NCBI RefSeq assembly: GCF_013149295.1
Contig: NZ_JABGCB010000004.1
Location: 186,001-250,000 of the forward strand
Direction: 5' to 3'
DNA from: Novosphingobium sp. SG751A
Lineage (GTDB): Bacteria; Pseudomonadota; Alphaproteobacteria; Sphingomonadales; Sphingomonadaceae
Length of the DNA stretch: 64,000 nucleotides
Both the position numbers and the translations under genes were made by a program. Under the pieces are notes generated by a model, which worked only from the letters and a program-made list of their open reading frames with translations, did no database searches and was not told the origin of the DNA. Positions within the stretch are counted from its first letter, which is position 1, and each line of letters opens with the position of its first letter. Positions 42,255-51,088 of this stretch are shown one piece after another.

Positions 42255-44306
42255 TTAAAGGGCGGTCACCGCCCCCTGCGCGCAACCCACGTTCAACACA
42301 CCACCCTTGGCCAGATCGCCATGGGGCAAAATCGCCCCTAAGGCGCGCGACAAACCAGCGCTGTCGGTCCAGCGAGCAGCGGAATGTGCGGCAATTTCCC
42401 GCCGAATATCAACCCAGCCATCCGAAACGCGAACCTGCATCCGATCAAAGGAAGGGCAGGTCACCACATACTGCGGTTCCCCCGGCACCAGCGGATAAAG
42501 GCCCAGCGATGCCCAAACATACCAACTGGTCATGCCGCCCGCATCATCATCCATCCCATCGGCAAAACCCTGCGGCGCCAGCGCAAAACTGGGCCCGCGC
42601 CATGGGATGGGGCGCTTGCCCGCATTGGTATAGGGGTGGTTGACCGGTTGATCGAGAAGGCGGTGGACCAAGACGTCGCTCTGCGCCCGATGCCCGCGCC
42701 ATGCGAAGAGAAAGGGCGTCTGAATATCGGGCTGGTTGGTCATGTTATAGAGATCGTCGGCAAAGAAGCGCCTCAGTTCGGCATCAAAGCGCGCCGGACC
42801 CAATTGCGCCACCAGCCACGGCAGATCAAACACCGGCGCCCAGCGATATTGCCACAGCGTTCCCTGATAAAGGCCGCGCGCTTTGACCACATCGGCATCG
42901 GCGCCAAGGTTCTTAAACACATCCGCCCACATGGCGCGATAGGCCAGCGCTTTCTCGCCATAGCGCGCCGCCATCGTCCCATCGCCCAGATCCCGCGCCA
43001 GTTGCCCGGTCGCCCAGTCGTCATAGGCCGCCTCGATCTGCTCATCCGGCGTGGTGCGAGCCAGGGTAGCGCTTTCCGCTGCCATGCCGGTCAGCGCGGC
43101 CTTGGCGTCAAAAGTGATCCCTTTGCGATGGAAATCGAGCAACGCCACCCCGCTATGCTCGGTCCGCACAGTCAGGAAAGGCTCCTGCTGGGTGGCCCAG
43201 CGCTGTTTGCCCGTCTGATAGAGTTCGACCAAAGAGGCGGCGATATCCTGCGCCTGTTGCGGATAGGACAGGGCCAGCAAGGGCATCAGCGTGCGGTAAT
43301 TGTCCCACATCGCCCAGTTGGCATAGCGCTGATGCCCGGCAGCCGCATGGCGGATGATCCCATCCGCGCCGCGATAGCGGCCATCGCCGTCGGCCACCGC
43401 CACCGGCGTTTGCAGCGCGCGAAACAGGGAAGTGGCAAACAGAGCGCGGCGCGGCTCAGGCCCACTGGGGCGCCAATGGTCCAGCAAGACCTGCCAACGT
43501 AGCCGCGTTTGCGAAAGCAAGGCGGCAAAACTGCGCGTGCCAAGTTCGGTATCGCGCGCAAGGGCCGCGCCATCACCATCGACCGAGGACAGGCCCGTGC
43601 GCCATTCGATCACATCGCCCGTGCGCACGTCCAGTTCCACAAAAGCGCGCCGGTCCGGCCCGATCTGCACCGGCATCGCCAATCGCCGTCCGTTGCGCCG
43701 CAAGGTCGAGGCCGTGAACAGACGATAGCGTCCCGCATCGCACACTGTCCCCGCCACCAGTTCGGCGCGCAGATCTTGTGTTGAACGGGTCTGCCAAGTG
43801 GCGCTGATCCGTTTGGCATAGGCATGGTTGGGGTCAAGGCGGAGCCGCACCCGCCCGGAACGCGGCAGGGTGAAGCGCGCCACGCCGCCTCCGCGCGTGG
43901 CGACCAGATCGGCCGCGATCCCGCCGCCATAGCGCAAATGATAAAAACCCGGCGCGGCGCGTTCGCTGGATTTATCCATCCGGGCCAGTTCGGGCGCGCC
44001 GACATAATCCAGCCCCACCAGCAAATCACCGCCCGCCCCCGCGCAGCCCACACCCACCGCTCTGGTATGGGAAAATCCGCGCAAGCTCCGCGCGGCGTAG
44101 TCATAGCCATTATGGTTGGCGGGCGCCGTATCCGGCCCCAGCTGCACCATGCCGAAGGGGGCCACGGCGGCGGGCGTCAACTGCCCATAATCCTCCAGCG
44201 TGCCCACGAAAGGGTTGATCAGATCGACCAAAGGCTTTGGCTTCGCCGCCTGCAAAGGCGTGGCGGTCAGCAGGCTTGCGGCAAGGAAGATGCCTAATTT
44301 GCTCAT
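42255..44306 (-). CDS. Glycoside hydrolase family 92 alpha-mannosidase-like enzyme, exported
   Basis: A 683-residue GH92 enzyme, a calcium-dependent exo-alpha-mannosidase family. A signal peptide (residues 1-20, ending LQAAKP) leads to the N-terminal beta-sandwich (VDLINPFVGTLEDYGQLTPAAVAPFGMVQLGPDT) and the (alpha/alpha)6 barrel with NWAMWDNYRTLMPLLAL and the family hallmark GFADGMDDDAGGMTSWYVWASLGLYPLVPG, which carries metal and catalytic acids. It overlaps the DUF218 gene by four bases. It would remove terminal alpha-mannose from yeast mannan or N-glycans in the periplasm. Linkage specificity cannot be told. Confidence 0.9.
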   Translation of the reverse strand: MSKLGIFLAASLLTATPLQAAKPKPLVDLINPFVGTLEDYGQLTPAAVAPFGMVQLGPDTAPANHNGYDYAARSLRGFSHTRAVGVGCAGAGGDLLVGLDYVGAPELARMDKSSERAAPGFYHLRYGGGIAADLVATRGGGVARFTLPRSGRVRLRLDPNHAYAKRISATWQTRSTQDLRAELVAGTVCDAGRYRLFTASTLRRNGRRLAMPVQIGPDRRAFVELDVRTGDVIEWRTGLSSVDGDGAALARDTELGTRSFAALLSQTRLRWQVLLDHWRPSGPEPRRALFATSLFRALQTPVAVADGDGRYRGADGIIRHAAAGHQRYANWAMWDNYRTLMPLLALSYPQQAQDIAASLVELYQTGKQRWATQQEPFLTVRTEHSGVALLDFHRKGITFDAKAALTGMAAESATLARTTPDEQIEAAYDDWATGQLARDLGDGTMAARYGEKALAYRAMWADVFKNLGADADVVKARGLYQGTLWQYRWAPVFDLPWLVAQLGPARFDAELRRFFADDLYNMTNQPDIQTPFLFAWRGHRAQSDVLVHRLLDQPVNHPYTNAGKRPIPWRGPSFALAPQGFADGMDDDAGGMTSWYVWASLGLYPLVPGEPQYVVTCPSFDRMQVRVSDGWVDIRREIAAHSAARWTDSAGLSRALGAILPHGDLAKGGVLNVGCAQGAVTAL

Positions 44307-45577
44307 GGATCGAGCGGGTCCTGTGGATCGGCATGAAAAGAATGGGCATCCGGCATAAAGCGCAGCGAAAGAGCATCCGGCCCCGCCGTCACATGCCCCG
44401 GTTCATAGCCCAGCTCGGCCCGGTTGCGCGCGGCAAAGCCTTCGCCGCCGATATAGGCATGGGTGGCCGGATCGGTGACGAGCAGCGCCGGTTTGCCCTG
44501 TGCAAAGGGTGCGGCCAGCAGCAGGCGGGCGCAATTGCGCAGATTGGTGGTGGTGTGGCGGGCATGGGGCTCGATCACTATCCGTGCGGGCGAGACGCCA
44601 TAGAGCGAGATCAGTTCCTGCCGCATCTCGACTGCTTCGTTATAGCCGGTGCGGTTGGGATGAACCCGCCCGCCCGACAGGAGGATGACCGGCGCGGCCC
44701 CTTTGGTCAGTTGCGCGGCCGCAAGGCGCAGGCGCAAATGGCCTAGCACGCCGGTGTGCGAAATGGGATCTTCCGGCCCATGGCCAAACACCAGTACTGC
44801 CGCATAAGGATAGGCATCCTGCTTCGTGGCGCGCAGGGCGGCGAAGGCCGGCGCATTCAGGCCCGATGAAAGCGGCAGATATTCGGCAGCGTTGGCGCGC
44901 TCATTGGCCGCCAGCAGGCCCATCGCATAGCGCAGCACGGGATCGAAAACCGTGTCATCCCCGCGAGCCTCGGCCAGAGTGATGGCGGTATGGGCTTTAA
45001 GCAGGGCGGGATAGGCGGCATCGCGCGGATCAAAGATCATGCTGTCGATCACCGGATAGCGCGGCTTTTCGCCCAGCGCATAGACGGCGATAATATGGTT
45101 GAGCCCGGCGGCCGCCTCGCGCCATGCGGCATCGAGCAGCGCGGCATCGTCCAATTCGCCATGGCGGGCATATAGCCGCGAGGGGCGCATTCGGCCCTCG
45201 ACCAGAGCGGCCAAGCGCGCCCGGTTCGCACCAATCCGGCGCAGCGCCGCCGACACACGATCACGGTCGGCCTCGCCCCACATCCAGCCTTGCGCCAAAC
45301 AGACCGGTTGCGGCGTACATTCCCCGGCAGCGGCCACCCGCGCTGCGCGCTCGGCGGCCAGCGCCTGCATATCGGCATCGGCGCGCAAGGCTGCGCGCCA
45401 GCCCGGCGCCTGGGCCGCATCCTGCATCAAGGGTACAATGCGCCGCGCCAGAGGCTGAGCGGCAACAGTCTGGATTACGGGCGCGGCGCGGTTGCTCGCC
45501 GCCTGCGCCACCTGCGGGGCCATTAGCAGCGCGGCGCAAAGGCCAGCCAGCCAACGCATCGAAGTCTTGCCAATCAT
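44303..45577 (-). CDS. DUF218 (YdcF/SanA/ElyC-like) exported protein
   Basis: A 424-residue protein with a signal peptide (residues 1-27) and a C-terminal DUF218 domain: YAAVLVFGHGPEDP, PVILLSGGRVHPNRTGYNEAVEM and RIVIEPHARHTTTNLRN, the last being the family-typical ARNTxEN-like motif. The long N-terminal part (about 200 residues) is helical and not assigned. The ATG at 45577 has AAGGCGG upstream. It sits between the TonB receptor and GH92 genes of a glycan locus. DUF218 proteins act at the cell envelope; here a role in handling a sugar-phosphate or capsule-like group is only a guess. Confidence 0.75.
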   Translation of the reverse strand: MIGKTSMRWLAGLCAALLMAPQVAQAASNRAAPVIQTVAAQPLARRIVPLMQDAAQAPGWRAALRADADMQALAAERAARVAAAGECTPQPVCLAQGWMWGEADRDRVSAALRRIGANRARLAALVEGRMRPSRLYARHGELDDAALLDAAWREAAAGLNHIIAVYALGEKPRYPVIDSMIFDPRDAAYPALLKAHTAITLAEARGDDTVFDPVLRYAMGLLAANERANAAEYLPLSSGLNAPAFAALRATKQDAYPYAAVLVFGHGPEDPISHTGVLGHLRLRLAAAQLTKGAAPVILLSGGRVHPNRTGYNEAVEMRQELISLYGVSPARIVIEPHARHTTTNLRNCARLLLAAPFAQGKPALLVTDPATHAYIGGEGFAARNRAELGYEPGHVTAGPDALSLRFMPDAHSFHADPQDPLDP

Positions 45578-45651
45578 ATCCGCCTTCACCTCACCCTTGC
45601 CCAAGGGGCCTCGACGCGATCCATGCAGCGAGGCCATTTTTCAGCAACCAA

Positions 45652-48132
45652 TCACCACGACAGGCCGACGATCAGGCGCACATTGCGTCCAAACAGCGGC
45701 CTACCGTAAATGGCATCGCTCGCGCCTTGCCCGGCCAATTGGTCGGTGCGGGGATTGCCCTCGGTCAGGCCCTTGGCATTGGTCAGATTGTCGCCGACCA
45801 CCTGCACCCGCCATGCGCCCCAGTTTAGCGTGGCGCCCGCGCCAAACGTTTCATAAGCGGGCAGGGCGGTCAGGTTGAACAGGTCGACATAGCGGCGACC
45901 CACCCATTCATAGCGCCCGTAAAGCTCCAGATTACCCTTGCCGAGCGGGAAATTGACGGTGGGGCGGATGTTGCCGAAGAATTTGGGCTCGCGAATGATC
46001 TGCTTGCCGTTGACCGCGCTGGGGTCGGCGCCCGAACTGTTGGCCAGATTGCGATATTGCGGATCGGCCAGCGTCAGCGAACCATTAAGCGCGAACCACG
46101 AGACCGGCACCACGCGCCCGTCAACCTCGATCCCCTTGGCCACGGCCTCGCCGATGAAGGGCACCGACTGATCATTGCGGCCGGTGGTTGGGTTATAGGC
46201 CACGAAGGAAGCGTTGAAGGGATCGAACTTGGTGTAAAAACCGGTCACATAAAGATAATTCTGGCCAAAGCTGGCCTTGATACCCAGTTCATATTGGCGG
46301 GCTTTGGTCTTGACGATGGTCGGGCTGATGCTGGCCACCACGCTGACCTGAGGCGGGACCTCCAGATTGGACACGCGGGCATAGGCGCCCAGATGGCGGG
46401 TGAAGTCATAATTGACGCCCACGGTCCAGTTGGTGGCCGAAGGGTTCAACCGCTGGTTGACAGTGGTGGCGTTCAGCGCGCGCACCGCATTGTCGGCCAG
46501 CGTGTTGGCATCGCCCAGATCGGCGGCTGTGGTGTTGGTGGCAAAGCCTGTATAGCCGTACCATTCGCGCCGGATGCCCGCATCCACCCGCAGGCCATCG
46601 GTGATGTCCCAAGTGTCATTGGCGTAAAGCGCGATCATACGCGCGTCCGCCTTGGCATTGGCCAGCGTGGTGCCATAGCGCAGCACGCCATTTTGCGTGA
46701 CATAGCCCATCACCGCGCCGCTGCCCGAATAGGCGACCAGATCGAGCGTGCGCGGCTGACCGGCCACCTCGATCAGCATGTCCTGATAGACGGTGAAATT
46801 GGTGTTGCCGTAGAACGAGTTGTAAAGCCCGGCGCGCAGGTCATGGCTGCCCAGCGGGGTGTCGAATTTGCGCGTGATGCTCAAATCGCCCTGAACCGAG
46901 TAGAATTTCGATTCCACCGCGCGATATTGGCCCGACATAACAAGGCCCGAGGCGGCGGCGGGGTTGTAAACGCTCTGGCCATTGGTGCCGGCAATCGCAT
47001 AGCCCATGCGCGTTACCGCGCCAAAGGCGGTCTGGGCCGCGCTCAGATAGCTGTTCGCAAAAGTCGTGGCGTCGGCCGGGTTGGTGGTGGAATAGAAGGC
47101 GTCAAAGCTGCTCTTGCCCTGCGTTGCGCCGAATTTGGCAGAAATCAGCCAGCCGCCGAAATCGCCCTGATAATCAAGCCCCGCGTTGAAGAAGCGCATA
47201 TGGCGCCCATTGGCCAGATCGCGCGTCAGGCTTTGCGTCACACCTGCCCCGTCGCGATATTTGATCACCACATTGCGCAGCGAAGGCGAGTTCATCGTGC
47301 CGCTGAAATAATTGATATAGGGGTCAAGTGATGTCGAAGGATTGCGCGGATCTGCCACTGGGATCGGCAGGTAGAACAGGTTGTGGTCATTAACATACAT
47401 GACTGAGGCCTTGATATAGCCATTGTCGAGGTCATGCTTGATATTGGCGCGGATCTGGCCGCCGCGGTCGCTGGGGAAACCGCTGTCGCGATAGCCGTCA
47501 TGCTGGCGCAGAAAGCCGCCGATGGCGTAATAGGTGCGATCCCCCAGCGGGCCGGACTGCATCGCGTCAAGGCGATAAAGGCCGGTATCGCCCAGCGTGA
47601 CTTGCGCCTTGCCCGCCGATTGGGCCTTGCCGGTAACGGTGATCGTGTTGGCGATGGCCGCCGCGCTGCTGGCATAGATCGGGGCGGGGCCGCCGCGCAC
47701 GATTTCCACGCGCTCGCTCATCAGGTCATAGCGGTTCATGCCTTCGCCCGAGTTGAAGAACACGCCGTCAATTTCGTGATAGAGCGGCAGGCCATCCTGT
47801 TGAAAGATCAAATAGCCGCGGTCGGTGGGAATGCCGCGCACACGTGTGATGTTCTGAACCTCGCCGCCGGTTGCCTCGACATGGATGCCGGGCACGGTGC
47901 CGAGCAGGTCGGCGAAGTTTTTAGGCGCGATTTTCGCAATGTCGTTCTGATTGAGCGAGTTGATCGCATAGGACACATCAAAGCGACGCTCGGCGCGGGC
48001 GGCGCCGGTCACGATGATATCGGTGGGCGCGTCCTTAGGCGGCGCGGTGGGCGCTTCTTCGGCCTGCGCCTGCGTCGTCAACGCCAGCATCAGCCCCATG
48101 GCCAGCATGGGAACCCGGTTGGAAATATACAT
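45652..48132 (-). CDS. TonB-dependent outer-membrane receptor of the glycan locus
   Basis: An 826-residue TonB-dependent receptor. A signal peptide (residues 1-24, ending QAQAEE), a TonB-box-like TDIIVTGA, plug (FADLLGTVPGIHVEA, RVRGIPTDRGYLIFQQDGLPLY, SERVEIVRGGPAPIYASSAA) and a barrel ending in GRNVRLIVGLSW are visible. It is the first gene of the minus-strand group with DUF218, GH92 and GH3, so the ligand is probably an oligosaccharide such as a mannose-rich glycan. It has no STN signalling domain and no SusD partner, as expected in proteobacteria. Confidence 0.9.
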   Translation of the reverse strand: MYISNRVPMLAMGLMLALTTQAQAEEAPTAPPKDAPTDIIVTGAARAERRFDVSYAINSLNQNDIAKIAPKNFADLLGTVPGIHVEATGGEVQNITRVRGIPTDRGYLIFQQDGLPLYHEIDGVFFNSGEGMNRYDLMSERVEIVRGGPAPIYASSAAAIANTITVTGKAQSAGKAQVTLGDTGLYRLDAMQSGPLGDRTYYAIGGFLRQHDGYRDSGFPSDRGGQIRANIKHDLDNGYIKASVMYVNDHNLFYLPIPVADPRNPSTSLDPYINYFSGTMNSPSLRNVVIKYRDGAGVTQSLTRDLANGRHMRFFNAGLDYQGDFGGWLISAKFGATQGKSSFDAFYSTTNPADATTFANSYLSAAQTAFGAVTRMGYAIAGTNGQSVYNPAAASGLVMSGQYRAVESKFYSVQGDLSITRKFDTPLGSHDLRAGLYNSFYGNTNFTVYQDMLIEVAGQPRTLDLVAYSGSGAVMGYVTQNGVLRYGTTLANAKADARMIALYANDTWDITDGLRVDAGIRREWYGYTGFATNTTAADLGDANTLADNAVRALNATTVNQRLNPSATNWTVGVNYDFTRHLGAYARVSNLEVPPQVSVVASISPTIVKTKARQYELGIKASFGQNYLYVTGFYTKFDPFNASFVAYNPTTGRNDQSVPFIGEAVAKGIEVDGRVVPVSWFALNGSLTLADPQYRNLANSSGADPSAVNGKQIIREPKFFGNIRPTVNFPLGKGNLELYGRYEWVGRRYVDLFNLTALPAYETFGAGATLNWGAWRVQVVGDNLTNAKGLTEGNPRTDQLAGQGASDAIYGRPLFGRNVRLIVGLSW

Positions 48133-48502
48133 TTTATGTCGCCCCCGTTTAATACGTCAATTTAATTAAATAAATTGGATGCAGCTACCCCGCGCCGTTG
48201 CACCGCCCGACTAGAGCGATTCTGGGAAACTTTGATGACATGGAAGAGGCCGCCTCGGCGTTGCCGGATCATGAAAGGTGTGAGCGTAGAATGGAACCTC
48301 ATCACACTGATTTATATTTCATTTTTATGGCATTCTGAACTTCGGAGCGCTTTTTTCTCAACCAATTGCAGACCTGCAATTCCGGCTCGGCCCCGGCAGA
48401 TTTTCTTCTCTTCTGCTCCATTGGGCCAAGCATCCATTTTGCCATTGTTGATTAAAGCAACAATGAATATGTTGTCATAATCAACAATGATTGGCTTGGG
48501 CG
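48133..48502. promoter_or_regulatory. Divergent region with long nested palindrome before the MarR-GNAT gene
   Basis: A 370-base gap. An 11-bp perfect inverted repeat CATTGTTGATT (48443-48453) and AATCAACAATG (48479-48489) encloses a second one, CAACA at 48458-48462 against TGTTG at 48470-48474. A TTGTTG (48445-48450) and TATGTT (48468-48473) with a 17-base spacer lie within it, so binding would block the regulator promoter. The side near the TonB receptor is AT-rich with no clear promoter. The middle holds nothing recognised. Confidence 0.6.
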
Positions 48503-49423
48503 ATGACACAGCGCGAAAACGATATTGCCACCCTGCGAGCCTTCAACCGCGTCTATACGCTTCGGCTGGGCTTGCTTCAGGCCAAGCTGGACAAAAGTCC
48601 CTTCACACTGAGCGAGGCGCGGGTTTTGTATGAGCTTGCCCACCGCACCGATCCGACCGCCGCCGAGATTGGGCGTGCTCTGCTCCTCGACCGGGCGCAA
48701 CTGAGCCGCACACTCAAGCGGTTTATGGCCGCCGGGTTGCTGACCAGTCGTGGCAATCCCGCGCATGGCCGACACCGCCTGCTGGCGCTGACACCCGAAG
48801 GTCGCGCTACTTTTCAGGCGCTCGAAGCGGCAACCTGCGTGACGACCGGCAATCTGCTGGCTTCGCTGCCGTTGCCGCGACGGAACAGGCTGCTGGCGGC
48901 GGCGAACGAGATCGTCGCCCTGTTTCAGGCTGAGGCTGCGCCCCAAATCGCGCTCCGTGCTTTGCAGCCGGGCGATTTGGGCATGATCATCGCGCGGCAG
49001 GCGGTCCTCTATGCTCGCGAATATGGCTATAACAGCGATTACGAGGCGCTGATTGCAAGCATATTGGCCGACTTTCATCAGCATTTCGATCCGGCGCGCG
49101 ATGATGCCTGGATCGCCCATTGCGATGACACAATGGCCGGGTCCATCTTTCTCGTGCGCGGGGATCGGCCCGGCGTGGGCAAACTTCGCCTGCTCTATGT
49201 CGAGCCGGACATGCGCGGCATGGGGGCCGGCAAACTGCTGGTCGACACCTGCGTTTCGCGTGCTCGCACGCTTGGCTACGAACGGGTCGAACTATGGACC
49301 GACAGCCAGCTTCTTTCCGCGCGCAGGCTTTATGAACGCGCAGGCTTTGCGCGGGTGGAGGTCAGTCAGGAGCGCTTTTTCGGGCAGGAGATCGGCAGCG
49401 AAATCTGGGCGATGAATCTGTAA
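48503..49423 (+). CDS. MarR-type regulator fused to a GNAT acetyltransferase
   Basis: A 306-residue two-domain protein. Residues 1-145 are a MarR winged helix (FTLSEARVLYELAHRTDPTAAEIGRALLLDRAQLSRTLKRFMAAGLL and the wing GRHRLLALTPEGRATF). Residues about 155-306 are a GNAT domain with the acetyl-CoA loop VEPDMRGMGAGKLLVDTCVSRAR and LLSARRLYERAGFARVE. This fusion is a known architecture in bacteria but its acceptor is usually unknown. The ATG at 48503 gives the correct MarR start. It is divergent from the glycan TonB receptor and has its own nested palindrome upstream, suggesting autoregulation. Its end abuts the sorB-like gene on the other strand. Confidence 0.87.
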   Translation: MTQRENDIATLRAFNRVYTLRLGLLQAKLDKSPFTLSEARVLYELAHRTDPTAAEIGRALLLDRAQLSRTLKRFMAAGLLTSRGNPAHGRHRLLALTPEGRATFQALEAATCVTTGNLLASLPLPRRNRLLAAANEIVALFQAEAAPQIALRALQPGDLGMIIARQAVLYAREYGYNSDYEALIASILADFHQHFDPARDDAWIAHCDDTMAGSIFLVRGDRPGVGKLRLLYVEPDMRGMGAGKLLVDTCVSRARTLGYERVELWTDSQLLSARRLYERAGFARVEVSQERFFGQEIGSEIWAMNL

Positions 49424-49780
49424 CTATTTGGCAGCCGACAGCCCTTTGAGATAGCCGGTGATCGCCTCGACCTGATCCTCGGCAATGGGCGCCTTATAAA
49501 CTTCGATCATCTTGCGTACCTCCTTGTGCCATTCCTCCGCCGAGAGGCGCGGCTGGGTCAGCACCATCGAAGGCGAATGACAGGCCCGGCAATTGGCATT
49601 GACCGCGTCCACCCCTGCGCCTCCCGGATATTCGACGTCGAAATCCTGTGGCAGGCTGACCCGGACATTGCGAAAGGCAAAGGGCGTCGCAGGTTTCGTT
49701 GCCACTTTGCGCGGCGCATGCCCAGCCCATGCCGGGGCCGCCAGAGCCAGTGCCAGCCCCACGATCAGCTTGGCCTTCAT
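49424..49780 (-). CDS. sorB: Cytochrome c subunit of sulfite dehydrogenase (SorB-like)
   Basis: A 118-residue monoheme cytochrome c. A signal peptide (residues 1-20, ending AWAG) is followed by the heme site Cys64-x-x-Cys67-His68 (NCRACHSPSM) and a likely methionine ligand in KEVRKMIEVYKAPI. It overlaps the molybdenum enzyme gene by four bases. In SorAB-type sulfite dehydrogenases the molybdenum subunit passes electrons from sulfite to such a cytochrome. It is the last gene of the sulfoquinovose operon. Confidence 0.82.
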   Translation of the reverse strand: MKAKLIVGLALALAAPAWAGHAPRKVATKPATPFAFRNVRVSLPQDFDVEYPGGAGVDAVNANCRACHSPSMVLTQPRLSAEEWHKEVRKMIEVYKAPIAEDQVEAITGYLKGLSAAK

Positions 49781-51012
49781 GCTTTTTCTCCAGCCACCAG
49801 CGTGAGCGTTTCTACGCCCGCCCGCATATAACCGTTGGGGTTCCAATTCATCGTCAGGGGCTGGCTGACCCCCTTGGTGTTGGTGCAGCGACAGGCCAGC
49901 GTAAACCGTCCCGCAGGCATGGTGATGCGGTGGGTAAAACGGCGCAGGCTATAAGGCCCCAGATCCTCGCCCAACGCGGCGACCTGCCATGTGGCGCCGC
50001 CATCGGTGGAGATCTCGACCCTGGCCACGCCGCAATCACCGCCCATCGCCACGCCGGAAATTGCCAGCGGCGCTCCTGCCTTCACCGCCTGTCCCTCGAC
50101 CAGATTGGTGATGAGCGAGCGCGGCACCATCCGGCTGATCGGCTCCTTGGGGAAATCGGCGGTGCCGGGCGCAACATGGCCAAAGGGCGTTTTGGGCACC
50201 TGATAGGCCTTGGCCATCCAGAAATTATCGTCCTTTTGCGGCAGAACCTCGATGTCCGAGAGCATCTTGACCCAATAGGTCGAATACCAGCCCGGCACCA
50301 CCAGCCGCAGGGGATAGCCGTTGAGCAAGGGCAAAGGCTCGCCGTTCATCGCATAGGCGATCATCACCTCGCCATCGCGCGCGTGATCAACGGTCAGTGA
50401 TTTGAGGAACTTGGGCCCCTCGCTCACCATCGCTTCGTCCAGCCCGCCAAAGCGCACATCGACCGCACCTGCCTTCACCCCGGCCCGGTCCAGCACATCG
50501 CGCAGCCGCACCCCGGTCCAGCGCGCATTGCCCATCGCGCCGTGCCCCCATTCGGCCCCCGCCACCGAGGGCGAGAAGAGCCCGCGCGAATTGCCCGAAC
50601 ATTGGTTGACCGCCACATATTCGATCCGCTCAAATCCATGCAGCAGATCGTCGAGCCGCAATTCCAGCTTGCGTTTGATATGGCCGCGCACCGTCAGGCG
50701 AAAGGCCTTGGCATCCACGCTTTCGGGAATATTGGCCCAATGCCAGCGGACATAGAACTGGTCGTTGGGGGTCAATATATGCCGGTCAAACACCTGCATC
50801 GGCGTTTCCAGCAGGGGCGGGCGGACCCTTTGCAGGATCATCTCGCTCTTTTGCGGAAAAGCCTTGGTCAGAGGGCGCTTGGACGGTTTGTCGGGCAGGT
50901 GCAGATCGACAAGCCCCTGCGCCCACAAGGGCCGGGCCACCATGCCGAGGCCGCCCATTGCCACACCGCTCAGCAGGCTTCGGCGCGAAAGGGTCGGATT
51001 GAAGAGTGTCAT
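49777..51012 (-). CDS. sorA: Molybdenum sulfite dehydrogenase catalytic subunit (SorA-like), Tat-exported
   Basis: A 411-residue enzyme of the sulfite oxidase family. A Tat signal (LSRRSLLSGVAMGGLG) is followed by the molybdopterin domain with the molybdenum-ligand cysteine Cys138 in VNQCSGNSRG, GNARWTGVRLRDVLDRAGV and GYPLRLVVPGWYSTYWVKML, then the C-terminal dimerisation domain (VARVEISTDGGATW). It would oxidise sulfite to sulfate in the periplasm. It follows the SsuD-like gene by 76 bases and overlaps the cytochrome gene. The place beside a C-S-cleaving monooxygenase explains its job: removing the sulfite that step releases. Substrate is inferred from family and context. Confidence 0.86.
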   Translation of the reverse strand: MTLFNPTLSRRSLLSGVAMGGLGMVARPLWAQGLVDLHLPDKPSKRPLTKAFPQKSEMILQRVRPPLLETPMQVFDRHILTPNDQFYVRWHWANIPESVDAKAFRLTVRGHIKRKLELRLDDLLHGFERIEYVAVNQCSGNSRGLFSPSVAGAEWGHGAMGNARWTGVRLRDVLDRAGVKAGAVDVRFGGLDEAMVSEGPKFLKSLTVDHARDGEVMIAYAMNGEPLPLLNGYPLRLVVPGWYSTYWVKMLSDIEVLPQKDDNFWMAKAYQVPKTPFGHVAPGTADFPKEPISRMVPRSLITNLVEGQAVKAGAPLAISGVAMGGDCGVARVEISTDGGATWQVAALGEDLGPYSLRRFTHRITMPAGRFTLACRCTNTKGVSQPLTMNWNPNGYMRAGVETLTLVAGEKA

Positions 51013-51088
51013 CCTTAGAAGCGCTCCTTACGCGTGTTTCGCCCATTCGCCGGGGTTGGGAGGCCATGGATGCCTCCCTTTGCTGCGT

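Noticed and set aside
48150..48180. AT-rich palindromic stretch (TTTAATTAAA) before the glycan TonB receptor as an operator
   Set aside because: Low-complexity AT run with no second copy and no promoter geometry; chance is enough to explain it.
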